A stretch of 64,000 bases of DNA, taken from positions 10,518-74,517 of the forward strand of contig JBIOUG010000097.1 in NCBI GenBank assembly GCA_044866775.1. Reading direction: 5' to 3'. Origin of the DNA: DASUNQ01 sp044866775. Lineage in GTDB: Bacteria; Acidobacteriota; Thermoanaerobaculia; Multivoradales; UBA5704. Position 1 is the first letter of the stretch, and each line of letters starts with the position of its first letter. The translations under genes were made by a program, and so were the position numbers. Of this stretch, positions 51,021-59,738 are shown piece by piece. Below the pieces are notes generated by a model. The model made no database searches, was not told the origin of the DNA, and saw only the letters and a program-made list of their open reading frames with translations.

Positions 51021-52322
51021 CTAGCTTCCGGGCTCGAGCTCCACTTCCAATTCGACGTCCTCGCCCGCCTCGACCTCGAACTGCAGGTCGCGCTGGCGAT
51101 AGCCCGGCCGGACGACGGCGAGGCGGTGCTGGCCGCGATCGACGAGCAGGCCCGAGTGGAGCCGGGAGAGCTCGGAGCCGGTGCCGAGGAAGCGACCGTC
51201 GAGATAGACCGAGGCGTCGTCCGGCTGCACCTCGAGGCGCACGCGTCCCGGGATGGCGCGCGCGTCGCTGCGCACGGCGCCCCGGCCGTCGTCCTCCTCC
51301 TCCACCTCCGCCGCCTCGCCGGCCTCGGCCGCGGCCTCTTCGCGCTCGTCGTCCTCGACGTCGGCTTCGTCGTCGTCCCTCTCGCCGGCCCGCTCGCGCG
51401 CCTCGCGCTCGTAGCGCAGGCGGCGGTCGCGCCGCTCGTGCGTCGTCGACGTCAGGTTCTCCGGCCGCACGGACTCGCCGCGCTCGAGCTCGTGCTCGAC
51501 CTGGATCACCACCCCCGGCCGGACGGTGACCTGGCGGGCGATCGTCTGGTAGCCCTCGCGGAAGAGCACGAGGTCGTAGGTCCCTTCCCGCAGCCAGAGG
51601 TACTGCGGGAAGCCGTCGAAGGAGTCGACGCGGCCGACGTACTCGCCGTCGACGTAGACCTCGGTCTTCGCGGGGCTGACGTCGAGGTCGAGCGCGCCGA
51701 GGTCGAAGTCCGACGCGCTACGCCCGTAGTGGCCGTAGCGGCCGCTGCCGTAGTGGCCGTAGCCGCCGTAGCGGCCATAGCCGTCGTAGAGCCCATACCC
51801 GTACGGCGCCGGGTAGTACCAGGGGAAGCCGTAGTGGCCCCAGAAGACGCTGCCCCAGTACCCGCCGTACCAGCCCCAGCCTCCCGAGTAATAGGGATAG
51901 TAAGGGTTGTGCCAGTACCAGGGGTCGCGGTCGCGATGACGGAAGCGGTTCTCCGCCTGGTCGCGGCGCTCGCCGCGGCGGTTGTCCGGCACGCGCACCG
52001 CGCTGCCGGGGTCGCCGGAGCCGCGGTCGGACGAGCGGGCGCCCGGCGACGACGGCGCCGAGGGAGTCGACGGGGTCGACGACCGCGGCACCGCCGTGCG
52101 GTCGGCGGAGGCGGGACCGCGCTCGCGCGAGGCGCTGCCCTCGCGGTCGGCGAGCGCCGCCGCGGGAGCGAGGACGGCTGCCAGCAGGAGCGCCGCCGCG
52201 GCAGCGGCGCTAGAAGCCCGTCGCGCTGGTCGCGCGACGGAAAGCGCTTCTAGCGTTGATCGAAGCCCGGCGCGAAAGCCTTCGCGCCTAGGACGCCACG
52301 ACGCTCGTTTCGGGTGAAGCAT
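51021..52322 (-). CDS. Exported PEGA-domain protein with Tyr/Gly-rich segment
   Basis: A 433-residue protein from ATG 52322. A hydrophobic signal (AAAALLLAAVLAPAAALA) ends near residue 60 but is preceded by an unusually long basic N-terminus. That part is encoded by a palindromic repeat (REGFRAG) and by a nested hairpin (52208-52255). The mature protein has a Ser/Pro-rich linker, a Tyr/Gly/Trp-rich stretch near 130-190, a PEGA domain near 200-260 (VSPAKTEVYVDGEYVGRVDS), a very acidic linker and a second PEGA domain near 350-430. PEGA proteins are usually surface or periplasmic. A start inside the signal is possible. The N-terminus overlaps the end of the GT2 gene by 35 nt. Confidence 0.75.
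   Translation of the reverse strand: MLHPKRASWRPRREGFRAGLRSTLEALSVARPARRASSAAAAAALLLAAVLAPAAALADREGSASRERGPASADRTAVPRSSTPSTPSAPSSPGARSSDRGSGDPGSAVRVPDNRRGERRDQAENRFRHRDRDPWYWHNPYYPYYSGGWGWYGGYWGSVFWGHYGFPWYYPAPYGYGLYDGYGRYGGYGHYGSGRYGHYGRSASDFDLGALDLDVSPAKTEVYVDGEYVGRVDSFDGFPQYLWLREGTYDLVLFREGYQTIARQVTVRPGVVIQVEHELERGESVRPENLTSTTHERRDRRLRYEREARERAGERDDDEADVEDDEREEAAAEAGEAAEVEEEDDGRGAVRSDARAIPGRVRLEVQPDDASVYLDGRFLGTGSELSRLHSGLLVDRGQHRLAVVRPGYRQRDLQFEVEAGEDVELEVELEPGS
52208..52255. repeat. Nested 48-nt palindrome within a coding region
   Basis: Outer arms CGCTAGAAGC (52208-52217) and GCTTCTAGCG (52246-52255), perfect 10 bp. Inner arms CCGTCGCGC (52218-52226) and GCGCGACGG (52232-52240), perfect 9 bp, loop TGGTC. 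A 5-nt bulge (52241-52245) separates the right arms. It encodes part of the signal-peptide n-region of the PEGA protein, 14 nt from a REP-like copy. Confidence 0.75.
52265..52288. repeat. REP-like palindromic element, distant copy
   Basis: GGCGCGAA (52269-52276), loop AGCC, TTCGCGCC (52281-52288), preceded by AGCCC, identical in stem and loop to the copy at 36098-36117. It gives the last bases and the stop context of the GT2 gene (TAG at 52288-52290) and also codes for residues in the N-terminus of the PEGA protein. Confidence 0.8.
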
Positions 52323-53265
52323 GGAAAGTCTCCTTTCGGTCTCCCGCGCTCACGACCGCGCGTGCGAGCCAGCCACGCTGCAGGCCGCGGATGTAATGGT
52401 ACCGGAGCACCTCATCCCAGAGTCGCGGGAACTTCAGCGGCCATTTTTGCAAGGCGCGCACCAGCCATTCCAGCACGCGCTGGCGGCCGCGCGGGGGCAG
52501 CGGCGGCGGCCCCTCCGGCCCGAGGCCGAGGAAGCCGCCGAGCTCGGGGTGCAGGGCGTGGAAGACGACCGCGCAGTAGCCCGCCTTCTCCTGGCGGGCG
52601 GCGAAGCGCGCGAGGTCGGTCGGGTGGTCGTGCGCCGCCACCGCCCGCGGCTCGTAGACCAGCCGTAAACCACGCTGCCGCAAGCGGTAGGCGCATTCGA
52701 TGTCCTCCCACGCCGGATAGGGAAAGCGGGTGTCGAAGGGCTCGGCGAGGAGCAGCGCGCGCGGCAGCGAGAGGTTCGAGGTGTAGAGGAAGTTGAACGG
52801 CACGTCCTCGGGACGGTCGATCAGCGCGTAGCCGAACTGCAGGCCGTGCTCGTTGATGTAGCGCAGGAACGGCGTCGGGCGCAGGCGCGGGTGCCAGCCG
52901 GTGTAGCCGATGACGGCGAGATCCGGGTCGTCGCCGCGGGCGGCGTGGGCGGCGCGGTGGGCCGCCAACCAGCCACTCGCGGGGACGGTATCGTCCCCCA
53001 GGAAGGCCACCCAGCGGCCGCGCGCCGCCGCCACGCCGGCGTTGCGCGCCGCGGCCGGGCCGCGGTTGTCCTGGTAGATCACCCGCGCCGGCACGCGCCA
53101 GGCGCGGCCGGCGAGCCAGACCGCCGTGCCGTCGGTCGAGCCGTCGTCCACCACCACGAGCTCGAACGGCGGCGCCCCCACCTGCGCCTCGACCGCCGCC
53201 ACCACCTCCGGCAGCACGTCGAGGCGATTGTAGGTGGGGACGACGACCGAGACCTCCGGGTGCAT
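52288..53265 (-). CDS. Glycosyltransferase family 2
   Basis: A 325-residue GT-A enzyme starting at ATG 53265. EVSVVVPTYNRLDVLPEVV, VVVDDGSTDGT and FLGDDTVPASGWL (metal-binding DD) are followed by FPYPAWEDIECAYRLRQRG, the ED acceptor-binding motif. The last 20 residues, near the palindromic repeat, look non-conserved. It is alone on its strand upstream of the PEGA gene, whose start it overlaps. No membrane span. Confidence 0.87.
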   Translation of the reverse strand: MHPEVSVVVPTYNRLDVLPEVVAAVEAQVGAPPFELVVVDDGSTDGTAVWLAGRAWRVPARVIYQDNRGPAAARNAGVAAARGRWVAFLGDDTVPASGWLAAHRAAHAARGDDPDLAVIGYTGWHPRLRPTPFLRYINEHGLQFGYALIDRPEDVPFNFLYTSNLSLPRALLLAEPFDTRFPYPAWEDIECAYRLRQRGLRLVYEPRAVAAHDHPTDLARFAARQEKAGYCAVVFHALHPELGGFLGLGPEGPPPLPPRGRQRVLEWLVRALQKWPLKFPRLWDEVLRYHYIRGLQRGWLARAVVSAGDRKETFHASPETSVVAS

Positions 53266-53409
53266 GCCGGGAGCTTACATCCGCCGCCGGCGGCGGACTC
53301 ATTGACCGGCGGCGAGGCAGGAACGGCGCCTACCGGGCCCGCATCTCTGGCCGCGCTGGCGACGGCGAGAAAGGGCTCGTCATCGGATCTTCATGCCCCA
53401 AAGCATGCC

Positions 53410-53449
53410 GCAGTGAGTGACATGGTCACCGCGAGAAGCCGCTCACTGC
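53410..53449. other. Inverted repeat at the 3' end of the Thr-type sulfatase-like gene
   Basis: Arms GCAGTGAG (53410-53417) and CTCACTGC (53442-53449), 24 nt apart, the right arm covering the - strand stop codon at 53443-53445. A short hairpin CATGC/GCATG lies just outside (53393-53408). There is no T-run on the - strand, so a terminator role is only possible. Confidence 0.35.
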
Positions 53450-55437
53450 ACGTACCCGAGGGCGCGGAGGCGCTCGCGCTCCTCGGGGCTGAGGTCGGGG
53501 GGGACCGCGGCCGGGGCGCGCCGGCGGGCGGCGAGCCATTGGGCGAGGACGCCGGCGAGCTGGCGCTCGGCGGGGAGGCCGCGGCCGGCGAGGTTCGCGG
53601 TCTCGCGCGGGTCGCGGGCGAGGTCGTAGAGGTAGGCGCCGTCGGGGACGAAGCGGTTGCCGCGCGACAGCCAGTACTTGTGGCGCGCCGTGCGCACCAT
53701 CGCGCCGAGGCGGCCGGTGTGCTCGGCGAAGACGGCCGGGCGTCCGGCGCGGCCGCCGGCGCGCGCGCCGGCCCGGATCAACCGCCGCAGGTCGATCCCG
53801 TCCTGGGGTGGCACCGGCAGGCCGGCGGCGGCGAGGACGGTGGGAAAGAGGTCGACGTTCTGCACCAGGCCGTGAAGGCGGCGGCCGCGCCGGTGCTCGC
53901 CCGGCCAGCGGACGAGCAGCGGCACGTGGGTCGTCGAGTCCCAGAGGCCGGCGTGGCGGTAGCGGACGCCGTGCTCCTCGAGGTTCTCGCCGTGGTCGGA
54001 GACGAAGACCACGATCGTGGTCGCCAGCAGGTCGCGGCTCGCGAGGAAGCCGAGGAGGCGGTCGAGCTGGCGGTCGAGATAGGCCACCTCGCCGGCGTAG
54101 AGGTCGGGGTGGCCGCCGAGGATGCCATGGCGGAAGGCGCGCGGGCCGAGGCGGCGGAAGGGGACCCAGCGCTCCGGCGGCGCCAGGCCGGTGGCCGCCG
54201 CTGGCCGCTCGCCGAGCGCGAAGGGGGCGGGCGGCGTGTGGGGGGTGTGCGGGTCGAAGAGGTGGAGCCAGAGGAAGAACGGGCGCGCCGGCGCGCCGGC
54301 GCCGTCCTCTCCGGCCGCGAGCCAGTCCATCGCCCAGTCGACCGCCCGCTCGGCCGCGAACTGCCCGCCGCTCGCCGCGACCGCGCCGAAGCCCTGGCCG
54401 AGCCCGGAGCGGCGTGGCGCCAGGTGATCGATCGAGACTACCGCGCCGGTGCGGTATCCCGCCGCGGCGAGCGCCTCGGCGAGCGTCGTGTGCGCCGCCG
54501 GCAGCGGCGTGTCGAAGTCGTAGACGCCGTGGTGCTTGCCGTAGAGGCCGGTCAACAGCGAGGCGAAGCTCGGGTTGGTGACGTTGAAGCACGAGAAGGC
54601 GGCGAGGAAGACGTCGCTCTCGCCGGCCAGACGGTCGAGCGCCGGGGTCAGCGAAGGCGTGCGCCCCCAGGCGCCGAGGGCGTCGACGCGCAAGGTGTCG
54701 GCGCCGACGAGGAGGACGTTCGGACGGCGGGCGGCGCCGTCCGCCCGGCGCCGCCGCGGTGGCTCCGGGGCCGCCGCGCGCCGGCGCGCCGAGCCGCCCC
54801 GCGAGAAGACCGCCGGGCTCCCCCAGAGCGCCCGCGCGCCGGAGGCGGCGCCGCCCGGCGCGGTCACCTCGAGCAGCAGCTCGACTTCCTGCCCGGCCCA
54901 GGGGTCGAGGCCGACGGCGACCGCAGCCGCCGCGGGCGGCACCGGAGGCGGCGCCGGCGCGCGGTGCACCGCCACCAGGCGGCCGCGGGCGTCGCGCACC
55001 AGCACCCGTGTCCGGTAGTAAGGGATGCCTTCCTCGCGCAGCGGCACGAAGGAGAGGTACGGCTGCGCGCCGAGCGCCAGCCGCCAGCCGACGCGCGAGC
55101 CGGGGAGCTGCACCAGCGCCCGCACCTCGCCGGCCGCGAGCCGCGCCACCACGCCGCCGCCGCGCGCCGCGAGCGCCCGCGGGTCGCGCACCTCGCCGGC
55201 GCCGAGCCAGGCGACGCGGCGGCGCAGCGGCGGCCACTCTCCCCCGCCGCGGCGCTCGATCGTCGCCGGCTCGCGCCAGAGGTCGTAGCGCTGCCAGGGG
55301 CCGCCGGTGGGGCGGGAGCAGGCGACGAGGGCCGCGACGGCGACGAGGAGAGGGAGGAGAGAGGCGGCGACGGCGGCGGCGAGGAAATGAAAGAGCTGGG
55401 TAGGGGAACAGCTTGCCAGGCTGAACCGCTCGCCCAC
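53443..55437 (-). CDS. Alkaline-phosphatase-superfamily hydrolase (sulfatase-like), lipoprotein
   Basis: A 664-residue enzyme from GTG 55437; ATG 55527 in the same frame would overlap the divergent gene. A hydrophobic signal ends in a lipobox LVAC near residue 42, so it is probably a lipoprotein. After about 220 residues of beta-structure the catalytic domain begins RRPNVLLVGADTLRVDALG. The nucleophile position reads VTNPSFASLLTG: Thr replaces the Cys/Ser of formylglycine sulfatases, and the usual Arg is missing. VSDHGENLEEHG and HVPLLVRWPGE are metal and fold motifs. It ends ALGYVQ. Thr nucleophiles occur in phosphoethanolamine and phosphoglycerol transferases, so a phospho-substrate is likelier than a sulfate. 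Confidence 0.8.
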   Translation of the reverse strand: MGERFSLASCSPTQLFHFLAAAVAASLLPLLVAVAALVACSRPTGGPWQRYDLWREPATIERRGGGEWPPLRRRVAWLGAGEVRDPRALAARGGGVVARLAAGEVRALVQLPGSRVGWRLALGAQPYLSFVPLREEGIPYYRTRVLVRDARGRLVAVHRAPAPPPVPPAAAAVAVGLDPWAGQEVELLLEVTAPGGAASGARALWGSPAVFSRGGSARRRAAAPEPPRRRRADGAARRPNVLLVGADTLRVDALGAWGRTPSLTPALDRLAGESDVFLAAFSCFNVTNPSFASLLTGLYGKHHGVYDFDTPLPAAHTTLAEALAAAGYRTGAVVSIDHLAPRRSGLGQGFGAVAASGGQFAAERAVDWAMDWLAAGEDGAGAPARPFFLWLHLFDPHTPHTPPAPFALGERPAAATGLAPPERWVPFRRLGPRAFRHGILGGHPDLYAGEVAYLDRQLDRLLGFLASRDLLATTIVVFVSDHGENLEEHGVRYRHAGLWDSTTHVPLLVRWPGEHRRGRRLHGLVQNVDLFPTVLAAAGLPVPPQDGIDLRRLIRAGARAGGRAGRPAVFAEHTGRLGAMVRTARHKYWLSRGNRFVPDGAYLYDLARDPRETANLAGRGLPAERQLAGVLAQWLAARRRAPAAVPPDLSPEERERLRALGYVQ

Positions 55438-55517
55438 GGGCGCGGCCACGCCGCCGCGCCGAGGTGTGAAGCGGCGGGCCGGCGCGGTAGACTTCACGCC
55501 GCCCCGGCAGCTCTCGT

Positions 55518-56999
55518 ATGGCTTCATCGACTCGTCCCCGGCCGCCTGACGGCCGCTCGCGCCGAAGCGCCGGCAAAGCCGCCGCCGCGCCGCCGCCGGA
55601 GCAGCGCGAGACCTGGTACCACGGCCTGGCGGCGCGCCTCTTCCAGCCGGTCGACGCCGCTTCGCTCGGCGTCTTCCGCGCCGCCTTCGGCGCCTGCATG
55701 GTGGGGCACGCCGCGCTCTATCTCGCCGGCGCCTCGATGGAGTACCTGGCACCCCGCTTCTCCTTCAAGTTCCCGGGCTTCGAATGGGTGCAGCCGGGGC
55801 CGCCGGCGCTCCTCTCGGCTCTCTTCTGGGGCTTCGTCGTCCTCGGCGCCCTGATCGCGCTCGGCATCGCCTCGCGCCTCGCCTGCGCCCTGTTCTTCCT
55901 CTCCTACGGCTACTTCTTCCTGCTCGACACCGCCCAATACCAGAACCACACCTACCTGATCTGCCTCCTCGCTTTCCTGCTCACGGTCCTGCCGGTGCAC
56001 CGCACGTTCGCGCTCGGCGTCCGCCCGGAGGCGCGTGTCGACCGGGTGCCGGCGTGGGCCCTCTGGCTCCTCCGCTTCCAGGTTGCCGCGCCCTACGTGG
56101 GCGGCGGTCTCGCCAAGCTCAACCGCGACTGGCTGCTGCGCGCCCAGCCGATGGCTCTCTGGCTGCGCGACGGGCCGGCGGGGCGCTTGCTCGCCGAGCT
56201 CGCCGGCGATCGCCCGGCCGCCTATTTCCTCGCCTGGGGCGGCATGCTGTACGACCTGCTGATCATGCCGGCGCTCCTCTGGCGGCGCACCCGGGTGCCG
56301 GCGTTCGTGATCACCGTCGTCTTCCATCTCTCGAATGCGCGCCTTTTCAACATCGGCGTCTTCCCCTGGCTGATGATCGCGGCGACGCTCCTCTACTTCC
56401 CTCCCGACTGGCCGCGGCGCGTGCGGCTGATGCGCCGCGATCCCGGGCCGCCGCCGGTCGAGCGGACCGCGGCGCCGGCGACCGCCCCGGCACGGCGGGG
56501 GCGACGTCCCGCGGCGGCGCGCCCGCGGAGCGTCGCGACCCGCAGGCGGCGGGCGGTGCTCGCCTTCCTCGCGGCCTGGGTGACGGTGCAGCTCCTCCTG
56601 CCGTTCCGTCATCTCCTCTACCCCGGACCGGTCGACTGGACCGAAGAGGGCCACCGCTTCGCCTGGCGCATGAAGCTGCGCGACAAGCGCGGGGCGCTGA
56701 GCTTCGTCGCCGTCGACAAGCGGACCGGCGAGGTCAACGTCGTCGACGACGCCACGCGGCTGATCACCGAGCGGCAGTGGGTGATGATGATGCACGACCC
56801 GGACATGATCCGGCAGTTCGCGCACTTCATCGCCCGCGGCCTCGAGAGCACCGGCTACGGCCCGATCGAGGTGCGGGCGATCAGCGCGGTCTCGCTCAAC
56901 GGCCGCCCGCGCCAGCCGCTGGTCGACCCCAGCGTCGATCTCGCCGCGCAGCCCCGGAGCTGGGGCCGCGCCAAGTGGATCGTGCCGCTGCGCGAGTAA
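55518..56999 (+). CDS. HTTM (vitamin K-dependent gamma-carboxylase-like) membrane protein
   Basis: A 493-residue protein with at least six hydrophobic segments after a 30-residue disordered start. YQNHTYL at 141-147 and AKLNRDWLL near 199-207, with Lys200, match the conserved motifs of bacterial HTTM/vitamin K-dependent carboxylase homologues. The C-terminal 130 residues form a separate polar domain after the last span. The substrate of bacterial members is generally unknown. It is divergent from the sulfatase-like gene (80-nt gap) and convergent with the GT2 gene (7 nt). Confidence 0.8.
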   Translation: MASSTRPRPPDGRSRRSAGKAAAAPPPEQRETWYHGLAARLFQPVDAASLGVFRAAFGACMVGHAALYLAGASMEYLAPRFSFKFPGFEWVQPGPPALLSALFWGFVVLGALIALGIASRLACALFFLSYGYFFLLDTAQYQNHTYLICLLAFLLTVLPVHRTFALGVRPEARVDRVPAWALWLLRFQVAAPYVGGGLAKLNRDWLLRAQPMALWLRDGPAGRLLAELAGDRPAAYFLAWGGMLYDLLIMPALLWRRTRVPAFVITVVFHLSNARLFNIGVFPWLMIAATLLYFPPDWPRRVRLMRRDPGPPPVERTAAPATAPARRGRRPAAARPRSVATRRRRAVLAFLAAWVTVQLLLPFRHLLYPGPVDWTEEGHRFAWRMKLRDKRGALSFVAVDKRTGEVNVVDDATRLITERQWVMMMHDPDMIRQFAHFIARGLESTGYGPIEVRAISAVSLNGRPRQPLVDPSVDLAAQPRSWGRAKWIVPLRE

Positions 57000-57006
57000 C
57001 GGCCCC

Positions 57007-58353
57007 TCACCCTTCCCACTCCATCACGTCGGCGAGCCGGGCGCGGACGAGCGGCAGGTCGGGCGGCAGCCAATCCCGGAAGCCGGCGCCGGCGAAGAGG
57101 TGCTCGTCGCCCGGGTAGGTGGGGACCAGGTAGAGCGGGAAGCGCGCGAAGTACTCGCGGTCGGAGCGGCGGCGGCGGGCCTGCACGGCACGCCGCTTGG
57201 CGGTGGCGGCGTCGAGGTGGCCGAGGAGATAGCTGACGGCGCGGAGCTGCGCGACGGTGCGCTCGTCGGTGAGAGTCGGGTGGGAAGGGTGGGATGGGCG
57301 CCCTGGCCGCGGCGCGGCGGCGAGGCGGGCCCAGCCGCGGCGCGCGAACTCGCGCGGCCCCAGCTCGCGCAGCCGGCGGGCGAGATGGCGGGGATCGAGC
57401 GGCGGCCGCGTCGACGCTGCGGCCTCCGGCGGCGCGGCGGCGGCGGGCGCGGCGGCCGCGGCCGCCGGAGCGGTATCGGCGATCCAGCCGGCATACGGAT
57501 CGATCCCCAGCGAGCTGCCGCCCGGGTTGTGCTCGCGCAGCAGCGCCTGCTGGCGAGCGAGCAGGGTCAGCAGCACCGCCGGCATCACCCGCTCCCAGAG
57601 CCCGGCCTCGTAGTTCTTGTAGGCGGTCAGGAAGGCGTTGCGCTCGAAGAGGAAACCGCGGTTGTAGAGCCCGAGCAGGTCGCTCGTGGCGCTCGAGCGG
57701 TGGCGCACCACGGCCGCGGGCGCGAAGGTCACCCGCTCGCCGCCGGCCCAGAGGCGCCAGCCGAGGTCGACGTCCTCGAGGTAGGCGAAGTAGTCGGCGT
57801 CGAAGCCGCCGGCGGCGAGGAAGGAGGTGCGGCGCACCAGCATGTTGCCGCCGCAGGCGAAGGGGAGCTCCTCGCCGGCGGCCGGCACGCGCGCGGCGGC
57901 GAGCGGCCGCCGGAAGTCGAGCTGGAAGGCGTGGCCGTCGAAGGTCATGACGCCCCGGGCAAAATCGAGCCGCTCGGCCTCCCAGTCGACGATCTTGCCC
58001 GACACCGCCGCCACGTCGGGGGCCGCCGCGGCGAGCGCCGTCACCAGGCCCGCGAGCCAGCCGGGCTCGGGGCGGGTGTCGTTGTTGAGGAAGGCGACCG
58101 CGTCCCCCCGCGCCTCCTCGACCAGCCGGTTGTTGCCGGCGCAGAAGCCGAGGTTCACCGCGCTCTCGACCAGCCGCACGGCCGGCGCGCCGCGGCGGGC
58201 ACGCAGCCAGCCGGCGGTGCCGTCGCGCGAGCCGTTGTCGAGGACCAGCACCTCCCAGGGCACGCCGGGGTCGCCCTGGCCGGCCAGGGCTTCGAGGCAG
58301 GTCTCGAGATGATGGCGGCCGTTCCAGGAGAGGATGGCGACGGAGACCTTCAC
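57007..58353 (-). CDS. Glycosyltransferase family 2 with C-terminal extension
   Basis: A 448-residue protein from GTG 58353. The GT-A domain (residues 1-290) has VSVAILSWNGRHHLETCLEA, VLDNGSRDGTAGWL, FLNNDTRPEPGWL (DxD-type) and FDADYFAYLEDVDLGWRL. An Ala/Pro-rich linker follows near 300-335 and then an unassigned helical tail ending in DVMEWEG. Its start overlaps the GT4 stop in GTGA, so the two are coupled. It is the last gene of the - strand operon 63983 to 57007. Confidence 0.85.
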   Translation of the reverse strand: MKVSVAILSWNGRHHLETCLEALAGQGDPGVPWEVLVLDNGSRDGTAGWLRARRGAPAVRLVESAVNLGFCAGNNRLVEEARGDAVAFLNNDTRPEPGWLAGLVTALAAAAPDVAAVSGKIVDWEAERLDFARGVMTFDGHAFQLDFRRPLAAARVPAAGEELPFACGGNMLVRRTSFLAAGGFDADYFAYLEDVDLGWRLWAGGERVTFAPAAVVRHRSSATSDLLGLYNRGFLFERNAFLTAYKNYEAGLWERVMPAVLLTLLARQQALLREHNPGGSSLGIDPYAGWIADTAPAAAAAAPAAAAPPEAAASTRPPLDPRHLARRLRELGPREFARRGWARLAAAPRPGRPSHPSHPTLTDERTVAQLRAVSYLLGHLDAATAKRRAVQARRRRSDREYFARFPLYLVPTYPGDEHLFAGAGFRDWLPPDLPLVRARLADVMEWEG

Positions 58354-59738
58354 CCGCGCAGCCTCCAGGTCCGGAGCCGACGGCGGAGGCGGAAGCTCAG
58401 CGGGTCGGGCGGCGCCACGACCGGCGGGTGCCAGGCGAAGCGCTCCTTTGTCGGGTCGGCGCGCGGCGCACGGCAGAAGCTCACGAGCGGCGCCAGCACG
58501 CGATCCCAGCGGAAACCCGCCAGCAGCTCGCGCGCGCCCCGTCGCCACGTCTCCGCACCGCCTGCCGCTCTCCGCTCTCGTCCTCCCCTCACCTGTCCTC
58601 CCCCTACCCGTTCTTCGTCTTCCCCTACCTGTTCTTTTTCTTCTCGTTCTTCTTTTCTGTCTTCTTCTCCTTCCCCGACCGCCGCGACAAGACAGCGGGC
58701 GAGCGCCTCGGCGTCGCCCGGCGGCGCCACCCACCCGGCGCCGCGCTCGCCGAGGAGGCGGCTCATCGCCCCGCCGGCGCTGGTCACCACCGGGCAGCCG
58801 GCGGCCAGGGCGTCGAGGAAGCGGGTGCGCAGCGAGAGCCGGGTCTCGAGACTCGGCCGGTGCGGCGCCACCAGGACGTCGACGTCGCGCAGCAGGTCGA
58901 AGCGGCGCTCGGGCGGCACCCAGTCGAGCGCCCGCACGCGGCTCCCCCACCAGCCGCGGCGGCGGCAGTGCGCCTCGACCTCCGCCATCAGGCGCTGCGG
59001 CGTGCTCTCCGGGTTGGGGTTCCTGATCAGGTAGAGCACCCACTCCGGCCGCTCCAGCCGCTCGAGCGCGGCGAGCAGAGTCCAGGGGTCATACCAGTCG
59101 TAGAGGCCGCCGAAGAGGAGGCGCCGCTCGGTTGATCCGGAGGCGCCTGTGGGCGCCGGGCGCTCGGGGAGCAGCGGCCGGTGCGGCGGCAGCTCCTCCG
59201 GCACGCCGAAGGGGACGGGGGCAATGAGCGTCTCGAGATCGGGGTCGCCGGCCACCCGCTCGGGGTTGACGCGGCCGAGCGCCGTCAGGAAGCCGAGGTA
59301 GTACGTCCGTTGCTCTTCGGACGAGCAGAGGAAGAAGTCGCCGCGCGCGAGCTGCAGCGTCCAGGTCGCGTGGTCGTTGCGGTAGGGGTCGAGCCCGAGC
59401 GTCGCGGTGTAGGAGAGGTTCTCGATCAGCCAGGGGTCGTAGAGGTCGATCGCCGCCGGCAGCTCCGGGCACTGGATCAGGACGTCGTTGGCGAGCTGCC
59501 CCTGGGCGACGACGGCATCGCTGCCGGCAAGGAGCGCGGCGAGACGCTCGCGCTCGAAGCGCACGGCGCGCGCTGTGCCGAGCCCCAGCGCCTCCGACTC
59601 CGCCGGCGCCGCCGGCGAGACGAGCGTCACCTCCAGGCCGTAGGCCGGCAGGCGGCGGGCCAGCTCCAGATAGCGGATGCCGATGCCGGCCATCCGCTCA
59701 CGGATCGGCTCGCTCGAGACCAGGGCGATGCGGGTCAT
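58350..59738 (-). CDS. Glycosyltransferase family 4 with charged low-complexity insert
   Basis: A 462-residue GT-B-like protein from ATG 59738. N-domain: RIALVSSEPIRERMAGIGIR and IDLYDPWLIENL. C-domain: LLFGGLYDWYDPWTLLAALE and LVAPHRPSLETRLSLRTRFL with the family's second domain motifs. Between residues about 354 and 390 lies a run of Glu, Arg, Lys and Gly (GEGEEDRKEEREEKEQ and on) encoded by a polypurine tract (58567-58677 on the other strand is polypyrimidine). That insert is not typical and may be a replication-slippage product. It overlaps the fusion gene upstream by 4 nt and the GT2 gene downstream by 4 nt. Confidence 0.8.
   Translation of the reverse strand: MTRIALVSSEPIRERMAGIGIRYLELARRLPAYGLEVTLVSPAAPAESEALGLGTARAVRFERERLAALLAGSDAVVAQGQLANDVLIQCPELPAAIDLYDPWLIENLSYTATLGLDPYRNDHATWTLQLARGDFFLCSSEEQRTYYLGFLTALGRVNPERVAGDPDLETLIAPVPFGVPEELPPHRPLLPERPAPTGASGSTERRLLFGGLYDWYDPWTLLAALERLERPEWVLYLIRNPNPESTPQRLMAEVEAHCRRRGWWGSRVRALDWVPPERRFDLLRDVDVLVAPHRPSLETRLSLRTRFLDALAAGCPVVTSAGGAMSRLLGERGAGWVAPPGDAEALARCLVAAVGEGEEDRKEEREEKEQVGEDEERVGGGQVRGGRERRAAGGAETWRRGARELLAGFRWDRVLAPLVSFCRAPRADPTKERFAWHPPVVAPPDPLSFRLRRRLRTWRLRG
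58567..58677. repeat. Polypyrimidine/polypurine low-complexity tract
   Basis: A 110-bp segment that is almost all C and T on the + strand (TTCTTCTCGTTCTTCTTTTC and similar), lower in GC than anything around it. The - strand reading stays in frame within the GT4 gene. Such tracts expand by slippage and can form triplex or other non-B DNA. Confidence 0.75.

Noticed and set aside
50349..52253. 634-codon + strand frame over the PEGA gene
   Set aside because: It is antisense to a protein with clear PEGA domains and signal peptide; low-complexity composition.
52846..55854. 1002-codon + strand frame over the sulfatase-like gene
   Set aside because: Shadow of the - strand enzyme, whose metal-binding motifs are clear.
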